DNA of 64,000 nt from Schizochytrium sp. TIO01. Lineage: Eukaryota > Sar > Bigyra > Thraustochytrida > Thraustochytriidae. Positions 9,287 to 20,061 of the stretch are shown here, one piece after another (the stretch's first letter is position 1; each line of letters begins with the position of its first letter). The position numbers were made by a program, and so were the translations under genes. The notes under the pieces are model-generated. The model was not told the DNA's origin. It did not search any database and worked only from the letters and a program-made list of their open reading frames with translations. The stretch lies in assembly GCA_004764695.1 (NCBI GenBank), contig SMSO01000025.1:4938862-5002861 (forward strand), written 5' to 3'.

Positions 9287-12200
9287 CTCTCCCAGCCTAC
9301 AACCAGTTGATAAAGCCGATGATGTGCTGCTCAATCGTTCGTTTTTTACGAGGCGGCAGAAACGTGTGAACAGCCGGTTGGCTGTTTTAGTTGTTTATTT
9401 TGGATGTAGGTGAGTCAAGTCGAGGGATGACAAGTGAATGAATCGAGTGAGTGAACGAGTGAATGGACAGAAAGACAGACAGACAGACAGACAGACAGAA
9501 CAAAAGAGGAAAAGGAGAAAGTAAGACAAACAGGTAAACGAGCGAACGAAGCAATGAGCGGATGAACGGGTAGTCGCTTGAGTAGACAAATCACTACAAG
9601 ACGGCAATTGCAAGGGGTGTTTCGGTCCCGCGTTGTTGTCCTACGAGAACGAGTAGGTTGGTCTCCTTTTCAATTCAATTCACTTTCTGGTTTAATTTGA
9701 TCTGTTTGTTGTTATTTTTGGCTGTCGTTGGAGTATGTGCTGATGCACATCGGTACCCTAGTTCTAGAGAAAGTTAGTATTGTGGTGGCGGTGGTCATTA
9801 CTCTTACCTGAAGTTCCTCCTCACTCTCATCAGGAAAGTCAGCACTGGAATGGTAAGGAGATACTACCTGAATAGCATTATTTTCTCATTTTCTGGTGCA
9901 GGGAGGCTGTCTCTTTCCTTAAATCTTTCTCTCCTCTTTTTCTTTTTTTTTTTTTCCACTGTCAAGCAGACGTAGTGAGGTGCCTACAAACCCAGTAGTG
10001 GACAGTACAGTAATATGTACTAAAAGTATACTGTAGATACTCTTCCCTTCGCATTTCTCACGAGAGCAATAATCGCCTCTGACTGGTAGAAGGTGCTATT
10101 GAGCCACCTGAGACTACTACTAGGCTCGATATAGCTAGATAACTAATACTTACAATAGACACACTTAATAACGATGAATACTTTGAGTTTTGGTTTGTTC
10201 AAGCAAAGCAATTAATCCTAGACATACCTATCTAGTCATCATGACATCATGAAGTTATCGTCTTCTTTTCCTAAAAGCTTCTTCTTTCATAGTTCCCCCC
10301 ACCCTCACCCTCTTTAGGTCCGAACAATTCACTTATAAAAGTATGCTAGGTACTTCAAACAAGTTTAGATTCAGTTAGCGTAAGGGTGAAGGTCAAGAAA
10401 ACTCAAACATATCTGCTGTTGTCATAGTACTGCAATGGTATTAATTTCCATCACTAGAGCATGCTTCGGTACCTAAACATCGTTGTCGACCTGCAACCTC
10501 TATCACTAGTCAAAGGCTATCCCTCAATTTTTTTTACTTGGGCAAAAACTCGAGTTAAAAAATCTTCCCAATGGTCTGCAGTGAATAAAATAAACTTTCA
10601 GGGCTTAAACGTTCAAGTCTTAGTGACACTTCAACAACGAACTACCTAGCGTAAAACTTATATCGAACTTTTAAACAGGTTGGATGCATGTATTAATCAA
10701 TTAGTTCCTAGTCAGCCTTGTGGCTCCATAAATGTTTACACCAATTGCTGGGGATGATAAATTCGGATAGACATAGTTCGTTTCTAATACTAGCAGCCTT
10801 CCTTGAAGCTAGAGTTTCTTAATTAATACATATTGACGATGCTAGTGAGTACAAGTTGCCAGAGCAAGTGCAAAATGCAAAATAAAAATGTGTACTGATA
10901 TTAGTTGTGAAAACAACATCGACTCAGCTGCTTTAATGCCTGCCGTGTGTCAGAAGTAATTTAATATTTCGAAATATTTGTAGCATTTTTATGAGACACT
11001 CTATTAGTCAAACGTCAATACGTCAGCATCTGCCATGATAAAAATTGAGAAGGAAAAAAACGAGTGCCAGAGAGCTACAAATCTTCGCAATCAAAATAGA
11101 TGAAGTCGTGCGAATCAACAGTTTAGCGATGCATTTACGCCCAATTAAAGAAAATGTTACTATATTGTGATTTTTTTTCTCTCACAAGACTTGGACTTGC
11201 GCTAATATAGGAAGGATTCAATACCAATAAATATCAGGCAGAATTTGGCAAAACTAGGAATTTGGCAAAAGTCAGTCACAGAAGAAGTAAAACGAAGACC
11301 GTGGCCCACTTCAGCATGAAACCATACAATAGAAATTGAGCGAGACCTTTATGCTTTGCTTGAATGACATAACAAGAGCGTTTCTACAAAACAAAGAGCT
11401 ATTATCTCACGATGTTTGGTAAAAGCACCAGAGGAGACTGCCAAAAGTCAACCCGACGAAAACAGGGTCTGTGAAGATTCAAAACCGAGGTGAATATTGA
11501 CAGTAATTTGAATTAATCCTATCGAACTAATATGATCCTTCATGACAACGAGATATTTGCTCACACTCTTGGCCATTAGTTGTCATTCATGTAATCTTTT
11601 CTGAATAACGGCGGCTTGGTACTCATTTACCGTACGTGTTGTCTTGTATCAGATACATTTAGACTTTATAATTATCTGCCTTTGCCTACGTTTGCCTTCG
11701 TTTGCCTTCGATTCGCCCAACTTCTGTCGAACTAGTCTAGCAATGAATAGAACTCCTGGCGCGAGCGAGAGCATGCAATTTTAAAATGTAAACAGTTGGA
11801 AAAAACTAACCTTGATAGCCCGTATTTAGCTACTACTAAGCGCACTAACAGTGGCGAGTAAAAGTCTATGATAGTACTAAGATTAGAGACTCTCTAAGAG
11901 TAGGAGAACAAAAGGCCGCAACGAAGCCACAGAAAGTAAATAGAAACAGATATACAGACAGAAGCAGAAGCAGAAGACAAGTAAACATCATAATCAATAA
12001 TAGACAATTAATTAGCAATAGAAAGCAATAATAAACAAATATAAGGGAACAAACAGAGCAAAAGGAAACAAAGAAGCAAAGAGTCAAGAAACAGAGAAGC
12101 AAGCGGGAGCGAAACAAAGCCTGCGCTTGCGTGCGAAAGGCGGGGCGGTGAAAAAGAGAGACCAAGGAGAAGCAGGCGGGGCTTTCTTTCTCTCGCCTAG

Positions 12201-12287
12201 CCATAGAGGCACGACCAGGCAGCAAGACAAGGCAAGGGAAAGAAGCTAGCGGTAGCAAAAACCAAACTATCAAAGCCAACAGCCACA
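9287..12287. other. Large intergenic region between divergent genes
   Basis: About 3 kb between the 14-3-3 start (minus) and the PAF1 start (plus). It contains a GACA microsatellite (listed separately), a pyrimidine tract near 9916-9959, and three imperfect copies of a TTTGCCT(A/T)CG unit near 11683-11712. The 300 bp before PAF1 is purine-rich (AGAAGCAGAAGC-like) and is probably its 5' UTR and promoter. No gene or RNA was recognised. Confidence 0.45.
9466..9500. repeat. GACA tetranucleotide microsatellite
   Basis: About eight units of GACA/AGAC with one interruption, flanked by GAAC/GAGT-rich degenerate repeats, upstream of the 14-3-3 gene. Confidence 0.9.
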
Positions 12288-14075
12288 ATGGCAGGTGAAG
12301 GACATGGCCGGTCGAGGAGCGGCCCTGATGGCAGCAATGGCACCCAAACCAAGAACAAGAAACCCGAGGTTAAAGAGCGCAGCTTCGTTGTAGATCTTCG
12401 ATACAGAAATGACCTTCCAGAACCTCCGTGTGACCCGAAATTTTTGAAGATCCCTTCACAAGTAGAGTCCATGTTCAAGTATCATTTCTCGTCTATGGAG
12501 AGGGCATACAAGCATAAGATTTACCTCAAACCCACCCTTGGTCCAGCAGTGAATCTCATGGATCCACGCACTGCGGAAATCCCGGGGGTCCCGATGCATA
12601 AGGCAGATAAACACCTACTCCGCAAAGATACTGAAGATGATGTTGGCCTTGGAAACGGTACCTCTGGATCGGGTCAGGTGCGCCGCCGTATCGGAAACGA
12701 TATGAGTATGCGTAATATCCAAAACTCCATGGCTGTCCGTGCGAATAAGCATTGGCTCCGTAAGACCGAATACCTGGACAACAACCAGTTTCAAACCTCG
12801 CACCGTGTCATTTCTCAAACCCAGGAAATTGACCAACGCCGTGCACTTCTCATGCAACAGATGAAGAAAGCTGAGGGAAACCGCACGCTTAAGTCAAAGA
12901 CTGAGCGTATTGAAGATCAGTTTGCATCCGCTCGGACTCTCCCAGTACATCAGACTAACCCGAGCCTCAAACCGGTGCGCATCTTTAACATTGAGCCTGA
13001 TATTGAGCTCAACTTGCAACGCCTTTTTCACATTTCCTTTACTGACGAAAGTGCACTTGAGGACCGACCCAGAGCAGAAAAGTCAAAGGAAAACGGTGGC
13101 CAAGCAATCGCGCAGTACACTCCTGAGCAGCGTAAAGTTCTCTCGCATGCTCTGCTTGAACAGCTCCACACAGATGCTCCCGAACAGATTTCTTTGATCG
13201 TCCCTGCAACTGAAGAGGATGACAAGAAAATGGGTGTGAAACGCTCTGCGTTGGATCTCGACGATGATGACGAGGACATGGACGACCTCGAACGCAGCAA
13301 GAGCTCTGGCGGTGAACAGAAGTATCGCTGGGTCCGCGATTATCAGTATGACTATCGCAATGGTGGCACCAAATTCGCCTTTCTCTGGGATCGTCAGGCT
13401 GTTGATGCTCCTGCATCAGCAGCCAAACCAGTATATGGCAAGGTTCGATTTGTGGAGCTTGAACCTACTTTTATTACGCTCACGCGTAACCAGACGGATC
13501 GTTTCAACACTCATCTTTCTCGCGTGAAGCGCATCCGTCTCGATCGTCGTGAGCTTAACGACGATGAAGAAAAGGATCGCCAAGAGCGTCTCGATGAGAT
13601 GGAACGTGGGCAGTACGATGTAGAAGACGAGATCATGGCTCAGGAAGAAGCTGCAGCTGAGGCCCAGGCTGCTGCAGTTAGTGCGATGGATGATAGTCAG
13701 CCCGATACCTCTGCCCCGGGTACCTCGAGTCAAGATACATCCACACGCACCAAGGCTGCTGCCAGCAAGTCAAATAAGCGTGTTGCATTTGCTGAGCCAG
13801 ACGATGATGATGACGAGGACGACGAGGACTTTGGTGGCGATGATAGTGAAGGCGAGGCTGAGATGGATGACGATAATGTTCAGGGTACAACACGTGAGGC
13901 TCGTCGGTCTGCAGAAAAAGAGGACGAGAAGAAAAAACCAGCCTCGTCAGCGCCAGCAACCAAAAAGAGCGCCCCGAAGGAATCATCTAAGGGAGGAGAT
14001 GTTTCTGATGACTCTGACTCATCAGACTCTGATTCTGATTCCGATTCGTCATCTTCCTCTGGTTCGTCAGACTAA
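12288..14075 (+). CDS. PAF1: PAF1 homologue, RNA polymerase II-associated elongation complex subunit
   Basis: A 595-aa protein. The N-terminal signature FVVDLRYRNDLPEPPCDPKF (33-52) is characteristic of Paf1 in yeast, plants and animals. It is followed by the conserved LDPRT-like segment (here NLMDPRTAEI), LRKTEYLDNNQF, and later RIFNIEPDIE and the FAFLWD...YGKVRFVELEPTFITLTRNQ region that closes the Paf1 domain at about residue 405. The last 170 residues are disordered and strongly acidic/serine-rich, with Asp/Glu and Ser-Asp runs, as in other Paf1 proteins. PAF1C travels with RNA polymerase II and promotes elongation, H2B ubiquitylation and 3'-end processing. The ATG at 12288 is the first in frame. 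The gene is convergent with the Rrp36 gene. Confidence 0.95.
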   Translation: MAGEGHGRSRSGPDGSNGTQTKNKKPEVKERSFVVDLRYRNDLPEPPCDPKFLKIPSQVESMFKYHFSSMERAYKHKIYLKPTLGPAVNLMDPRTAEIPGVPMHKADKHLLRKDTEDDVGLGNGTSGSGQVRRRIGNDMSMRNIQNSMAVRANKHWLRKTEYLDNNQFQTSHRVISQTQEIDQRRALLMQQMKKAEGNRTLKSKTERIEDQFASARTLPVHQTNPSLKPVRIFNIEPDIELNLQRLFHISFTDESALEDRPRAEKSKENGGQAIAQYTPEQRKVLSHALLEQLHTDAPEQISLIVPATEEDDKKMGVKRSALDLDDDDEDMDDLERSKSSGGEQKYRWVRDYQYDYRNGGTKFAFLWDRQAVDAPASAAKPVYGKVRFVELEPTFITLTRNQTDRFNTHLSRVKRIRLDRRELNDDEEKDRQERLDEMERGQYDVEDEIMAQEEAAAEAQAAAVSAMDDSQPDTSAPGTSSQDTSTRTKAAASKSNKRVAFAEPDDDDDEDDEDFGGDDSEGEAEMDDDNVQGTTREARRSAEKEDEKKKPASSAPATKKSAPKESSKGGDVSDDSDSSDSDSDSDSSSSSGSSD

Positions 14076-14860
14076 CTCACAACTTTCGCACCTTTTTCTT
14101 GGGTAAACACCTAGAACTTACAACATGCACATGTCCTTCCCTTCGCCATATGGTTCCTCATGTTTACATAAACTTGGGTCACTTGATCTCACAAGTTTTT
14201 TGCTGATGCTGTGTATACGAACATGGTTCTCCATACGAGGTAGCTCTACGGAAACACCCTACAACTAGAAGAGGATAAAATTGGCTGATTTGAAGAGTTT
14301 TTGTTTTCCAAACATTTCACAATACTATTCTTGGAAATAGCGATGCGCCTCGGACGATTGCACCTATTGCACACAACCGACTAGAAGCATTACGTCCCCT
14401 TTCCCTATTTGCAAATCATTCACACTCTTTTTTCTTTCTTTTTTTCTTTTTTTCCCTCAACTCTGCTCTGTTGACTTTTCCCGTGTCAACCTTTACATGA
14501 TCACAAGGAGACATTGTTCTTCAGTTGTTATCGTTTACTTCATGCATGTGAAAAGATAGTTAGTACTAATTTTTATTCCCCAACGGAGTGGAGACATGTT
14601 CATTTAAGGTTTACTAGTTTCTATCTTGTTGATAAATACAACAACAAAAAACTTATTAGTAAGGACCTGTACAAGTTAGCGCGATGCTTGCAAGCGTATT
14701 TTGGCAGAGGGGCACAAACATTTTTCAACTATGTTGTATGACGGTTCATTTTGTTTTCAATACCTAGAATTTTAAGCAAGTCACAACAAGAATCGAGTTA
14801 ATAGAAAAGTAAGAATAGTTATGTTTAAGGAATACATTATCAAAGGCAAGCATTGGCCAT
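14076..14860. other. Convergent intergenic spacer
   Basis: A 785-bp spacer between the 3' ends of PAF1 and the Rrp36 gene. It has a T/C-rich tract near 14427-14456 and is otherwise AT-rich. One 75-codon ORF (14514-14741) shows no known domain. Both 3' UTRs must lie here. Confidence 0.5.
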
Positions 14861-16597
14861 TTAAATTCCCAGGGGAGGACGAGACTTGGGTAAGATTTTG
14901 CGATCCTTCGAAGCAAGCTTCTTCCTGCGCTTTTCCAGGAATTTGTCGAGCTTTCCCTTGCTTTGCAGGTCTTGGTAACGTTTCTGAAGTTCGAGCTTGC
15001 GCAGATCTGCTTCCTTCGTAAAGAATGCCTTCTTACCCTTGGCCACCTTGTCCAGCTCTTGTTTCTTAAGATCTCTTTTGATGTCACGACGACTCCGGTC
15101 ACGCTCAGATCGGGAACGTTCTTGCTGCATTTTGGTCAGTTTGGCCATTGCTGCATGGCGCTCATCTTCACTCATTGCACGGTGGTTGCTATGCTTGCGT
15201 GCGGATTTGCTCTTGCTCTTGAGGGCGCGGTCAGACCTCAACGCGTTATTCAATTCATCAATCTCCTTGTCACGCATCTCTTCAAGGAATCCATATCGGC
15301 CCTCAAATACATTACTGTCTAACTTGTCCCCACCCATATTCATAAAACGAGGGTCGCGGCGTTCACGGTTGGGTGCCTTGATGACATGGCGGAATCGAGA
15401 AACCTGATGTTTTGCAGAGATCTCCTTGGGAGCATTGCGTTGCTTTTTCGTCTTATGAATACCATCGCTACCCTCAGCAACATTGTTACTGTCATCATCT
15501 GATCCAGAGTCAACATCTTCAGCAGTCTCTTGTTCGCCTCTTGTTGATGGACGACTCCGTTTGCGATTATTTGCTGCAGCCGCCTTGATGGTATCCAAGT
15601 CGACATTTCCGCTCAACCATGCATTAATGTACTCCGGTCCAGGAAGATCCAAAGCCTTATGCAGAGGCTGGCCGTTCAATCCCTCTCTCTTTAACTTTGC
15701 GAGCTCCTGCATAGGCATATCGCGCAGAGTATCACGGAGTTCGTCAACTAGACTGACCTCTGGTTGTGCTTCCTCTTCGCTGTCTTCATCTTCATCTTCT
15801 TCAGCGTCTTCTTCATCGCTGCTGTTTGGAGCCGCACGAAGAAGCTGCTTGGAAAGCTTGTCTCCCTCCTCCTCCTCCTCATCGTCCTCTTCATCGTCAT
15901 CATCGTCGTCGTCGTCATCGTCGCTTGAGACATCCTCATTCTCCTTGGTGGAGGTGGATATCTTGGATTGGGCACGAAGTTTCTGTGCTCGCCGCATCTT
16001 CACAAGTTCATCTTCGCTCTCAGAATCATCCTCATCATCTGAAGATGCAGGCTCGAGGCCGGGCTTACCGGATTGTTGCTGACGAAGCTTTTGAGCACGA
16101 CGGAGCTTAACGAGCTCATCTTCACTATCATCTTCACTGTCATCATCATCATCATCATCATCTGAAGCAGGGGCAAGTTGACGATTTCCAGAGCGCTGAC
16201 TGCGAAGTTTCTGCATACGCCTCAACTTCACGAGCTCATCCTCGCTCTCGTCATCATCTTCGTCTTCACTCTGCTGGGTTGATCTGCTTTGTGATTTCTG
16301 TGCACGACGCAACTTAGCAAGTTCATCATCGCTATCTGAGTCCATATCGTCCATGCTATCATCCCCTTCGCCTTCGTCGCCAAAGTCCTCATCCTCAGGA
16401 CGGGCTCTTGAAGCCTGCTGCATTTTCTGTTGTAGTTTGGCCATCGCTAGTAGTTTAGATTCATTGTCTTCGTCCTCTTCACCATTCGCCTGACGACGCG
16501 GACGACGCGGAGCACTATTGCTCTCTGTACGAGAAATTTTACTCTTCTTTGCGGACTGCCCACCACCATATGTAGACTTTCTGCGTGGCGTAGACAT
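14861..16597 (-). CDS. RRP36: Rrp36 family ribosome biogenesis protein with repeat-bearing acidic N-terminus
   Basis: A 578-aa protein from the ATG at 16597; upstream in-frame codons start only with GTG. Residues about 400-578 form an Rrp36 domain: RFRHVIKAPNRERRDPRF, NVFEGRYGFL, a Lys/Arg-rich helix, GKKAFFTKEADLRKLEL, and the hallmark end KGKLDKFLEKRRKKLASKD. Rrp36 acts in the nucleolar 90S/SSU processome in early pre-rRNA cleavage for 40S subunits. It is much longer than typical Rrp36 (roughly 250-350 aa) because of its N-terminal half. That half alternates Asp/Glu/Ser-rich runs with four copies of DEL(V/A)K(L/M)RR(A/M)QK at about residues 91, 121, 161 and 197. The acidic runs are coded by GAT/GAC repeats. 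Domain call is firm; the role of the repeats is unknown. Confidence 0.9.
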   Translation of the reverse strand: MSTPRRKSTYGGGQSAKKSKISRTESNSAPRRPRRQANGEEDEDNESKLLAMAKLQQKMQQASRARPEDEDFGDEGEGDDSMDDMDSDSDDELAKLRRAQKSQSRSTQQSEDEDDDESEDELVKLRRMQKLRSQRSGNRQLAPASDDDDDDDDSEDDSEDELVKLRRAQKLRQQQSGKPGLEPASSDDEDDSESEDELVKMRRAQKLRAQSKISTSTKENEDVSSDDDDDDDDDDEEDDEEEEEGDKLSKQLLRAAPNSSDEEDAEEDEDEDSEEEAQPEVSLVDELRDTLRDMPMQELAKLKREGLNGQPLHKALDLPGPEYINAWLSGNVDLDTIKAAAANNRKRSRPSTRGEQETAEDVDSGSDDDSNNVAEGSDGIHKTKKQRNAPKEISAKHQVSRFRHVIKAPNRERRDPRFMNMGGDKLDSNVFEGRYGFLEEMRDKEIDELNNALRSDRALKSKSKSARKHSNHRAMSEDERHAAMAKLTKMQQERSRSERDRSRRDIKRDLKKQELDKVAKGKKAFFTKEADLRKLELQKRYQDLQSKGKLDKFLEKRRKKLASKDRKILPKSRPPLGI

Positions 16598-17837
16598 TCT
16601 CGCTTGATCCAAGCCCACGAGACCCCTTGATGTCAAGCTTTGAGTTCTGGTCGCACTCAGCGCTTGTGGAGTTCTGTCTTGTTTGGTCTCAATCACCTCT
16701 CCCTTGGAAACCTGGAAAACCCTATTTCTGAGGTGATGAGAAGGATCCCAACCTTCAGTTTGTTTCCTTCAAGAGGTCCTGATTTGCCCAGGTCCCTCTT
16801 CGTCTTTGCGCTTGCAGGGCGCAGTTTATCGATGCGTTCAGATGAAGCCTCGAAGTCTGCTCTCCAAGCGCTACGGACCAGCCATCATGATGTCACCACA
16901 TAGCATTCATTGGTAAGACACCTTAGTGAGTTGTAGAGAACAACTTGTAGCAATAAGATGTTCTAAACAGGCAAGAAAGAGCCCATGTCTTTTTATATGT
17001 GTATGGCCCACATATATTATATACTTTATTTTTATTTTTTAAACATATGAGAGGCCTATATATTCTTTTAATGTAAAATAGGATAATGGAACAACAATGC
17101 ACCTCGATGGCTAAAAGAGCAAATTGAAAAAACTTTAAGTCCGTAGCTTTGAAATTCTTATGTGAGACAAGTATCACAGACACAAAAGGACGATGACTAG
17201 CCTAGAAAGAATTGTAAAGAAAAGAGTCCCTTGTATCGCGTGGTGTAAAACACTGTGTGTGACTTTCCCTGTAAAGAATCTATAGTTAGGTTGGTCTTCT
17301 TATAGCTGTTCATGTAGTTTTATTTATTTCCTTTTATAAAAATGAACATTTCTATAAAAATTATATTTTATATTTACATATATATATGAATTGCAATTAG
17401 ACGATTTTCCTTGTAGAGCCACAATGAAAATATTACAATGGTTTGATGTTAAAATTTGGGTGTCAATCTCAGCTCATCACTCATTTACAACACCCACAAT
17501 CACTTTGTCTCCGGCCGAAACCATAAATTCTGAAAATTTAACTTGACAATTAGACATCATTATGGTGGTAGGTAGGACTTCGCGTTCGGTCATTCGCTGA
17601 GCACAGCGAGGCACCTTAAGTCTTTCGTAAAACATCCTTCAAGTTCCATTTCCATCTCACTTTCTTTCTGTCGATTGCCTCATTATGAACTACCTGTAAA
17701 GTAGTAGTCATAGGACTGTTTTACAACTCTAAGACGACTTGGATTCGAGGATAGTTCTATGGCAAAATTGCAATTCGCTTGCTGCTCCTGCTGCTCCGGC
17801 CACACAGAAGTGAAGCTTCCCGGGTGAAACTATCGAT
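16598..17837. other. Divergent intergenic region
   Basis: About 1.2 kb between divergent starts (Rrp36 minus, SRPBCC plus). The centre (17330-17400) is very AT-rich with TATATATA-like runs. It likely contains both promoters. No gene was recognised. Confidence 0.5.
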
Positions 17838-18473
17838 ATGTCTGGAGGAGATCAACATAATCTTGTGCAACGCAAACCCAAGACAGGGTCGGCAACCTCA
17901 GGAAAGATGCTCGGAGCCTTGGAAAACGAAGAACGCAGCGCTGCCAGAGAGGATGCAAGCGAAGACGAGAACACCGACTATTGGGCAGAGGAGCGGCGCA
18001 CGCTACTTGCGGAGACAGAAGAACCTGAAGGCATTATGAGCATATCATATACTGAAACTGTAGCGGGCTCTCCGGCTGAGGTTATGAAGGCCTTCCAGAC
18101 CATTGTGTGGGAACAGGGCGGATTTCACTCGTCGTACTTGCGACACTCGCCGCCCCCAAAGATTATCCAACGAGGCGATGAAAATGGGGTTGGTGCTGTA
18201 CGGCAAGTACCTAACGCTTACCTTCCCATTGTTACTGAGCACGTACTTGCGGTTGACCCAGGACAGCGAATTGTTTACTCAGTGGTGAAAAACTTCCCGG
18301 CATCATACCACCGTGGATATGTTACATTTGAAGATCAGAATGATGGTACGACCTTAGTAACCTGGACTGTTCGGATTGTCCCTTTCCGATTTATGGGCTG
18401 GCTCGTTCGCTCTTTTATCACAGTCTTCCCCACTTTTCTACGATCGCTTAAGCAATCTCAATCCCGTTTGTGA
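17838..18473 (+). CDS. SRPBCC / polyketide-cyclase-like (START-fold) protein
   Basis: A 211-aa protein. Residues 1-65 are hydrophilic and disordered. Residues about 66-200 resemble the polyketide_cyc2/SRPBCC fold, a helix-grip pocket for hydrophobic ligands. The start is SYTETVAGSPAEVMKAF with a Trp/Phe-rich segment, then GVGAVRQV, an ITEHVL-like strand (TEHVLAVDPGQRIVYSV), YHRGYVTFE and GTTLVTWTVRIVPF, which match the family's order of strands. The C-terminal helix is rich in Phe and Arg (GWLVRSFITVFPTFLRSL) and may touch membranes. Members bind or transfer small lipophilic molecules, and the substrate cannot be inferred. The ATG at 17838 is the first in frame. Family is fairly sure, function open. 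Confidence 0.65.
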   Translation: MSGGDQHNLVQRKPKTGSATSGKMLGALENEERSAAREDASEDENTDYWAEERRTLLAETEEPEGIMSISYTETVAGSPAEVMKAFQTIVWEQGGFHSSYLRHSPPPKIIQRGDENGVGAVRQVPNAYLPIVTEHVLAVDPGQRIVYSVVKNFPASYHRGYVTFEDQNDGTTLVTWTVRIVPFRFMGWLVRSFITVFPTFLRSLKQSQSRL

Positions 18474-20061
18474 TTAGCTCTAAATTGAACAAATACCTAT
18501 TTTACAAATATAAAAATGTTGACTCGCGTTTAACGTAGAGCGTACCATGTGTTAAATCGTATTCGTTATTACTGATGTTGTTGTGCTACAAATACTTAGT
18601 TATTAAGTCTAAAAGTGTGCTAATGTCTCCTTTTCAAATTATATATTATGCTTTGTGAGAGAGTCTGGCGTAACTATAGGTCTCCTTTGCGTGGAAATCT
18701 ATACGCACCCATTCCTCTTAGCTTATGCTCTGCTCTAATGGACATATTTCAATATCCACTTCTGCCAGGACCAAAGTAATATATACTTATGACTAAAATT
18801 GATTTTCAATTTGTGATTGCCTTTTTCCTTTGAAAGTAGAGACACGTTAAAAAAATGGCAACACTCCCAAAGGTCGACCCTGATTCCAGTCTGCTTTAAG
18901 CTCTTTATATTCGTGGCAGTTGATCAATAAAACTCTAGATTCGACAGAATTCCCTCCTTTTTTTCCCTTTTTCTTCAGAAGATTTGCCGTTCTGTACATT
19001 GTGTTTGTGTTATATGGACACATAGTGAGAAAAAGTGCTTTGGAGTTCAAACTTTATAGCATATTATATTTGTTAAGTTACCCTGGTTTGAAGAAATAGA
19101 AAAGATATTGCTAATTATAAATTGCCGGATTGAGATATCACGGATTTCTAACTCGATAGTAATACTTTGCTGGATTAATGGATTGGATAGACAGAGCCAG
19201 ACCACAGAAAGTTTGCTATACATAATTCATTCGTTAATACAAGTACTCAGGAGCGTTTTTTAGACCAGATTTTCGGAAAAGCTGAATAATAGGCACAATA
19301 CCAAATCCAACGAACCCGTGTACAAATAGAAAGATGTTCATCATGGCTTGTATTGTGCAGGCTCTACTGTTGTAAGACTTACAGGCTCAGATTTTGGAAC
19401 TCTCTTTCTAAAATTATGTGGATCTTAAATTGCTTCCCAAATACAATGATGTTGTGGCTTCGTTTTATCTGAAGTACCACGCCACAGACATTTTAAACTG
19501 CTCTTAATTACTTCTGCATTTCATTCTCTCCAAATACCTATGGGGTACTAGCTAGGTAATAATACATTGTTGGCTTAGTGTTAGCAAAAATAACTTACTA
19601 GCTAGGCCTAATAGTATGATTACACTCCTATATTCTTCTAATGTCACTATGGCACGTGCAAACTAGGAAGTCCCAAGTCCAATTACGCCTCCTAGCAAAT
19701 GCACATGTTGGTACAAATAGTGCACAGCCTCTAAGATGATGCATGTGCAGACTGGAAAAGAAATCCTCCAGAAGTAGAAAGCTAGCCTCGCTATTGCTTT
19801 CGTGCAGACCTTGCGCGCTTCCTCCGGCTGTGGCCTAAGTTCACCCTGGTCGTAAGTAGCGTCTTGTGGGGTGGACTGGTGGGCGCTGGGTAGAGCATCG
19901 TTGCGTCTTTGAAGGAAACCCGTTCTGCTAGTATAAACTGTCCTTCAGGTAGCGCATAGAAGAAAGACTGGTCTTCTTTTTCAAAGTCTGTAGAAACCTT
20001 CACAGTTTCGTATACTGTAAAGAGTACAGACAGCTTGGGTTGGCTCTTGACTCAAGCAACG
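18474..20061. other. Intergenic region
   Basis: About 1.6 kb, AT-rich. Imperfect CTAGCTAGG-type motifs occur near 19550 and 19602. The last 250 bp before the transporter is a likely 5' UTR and promoter. No gene or RNA was recognised. Confidence 0.45.
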
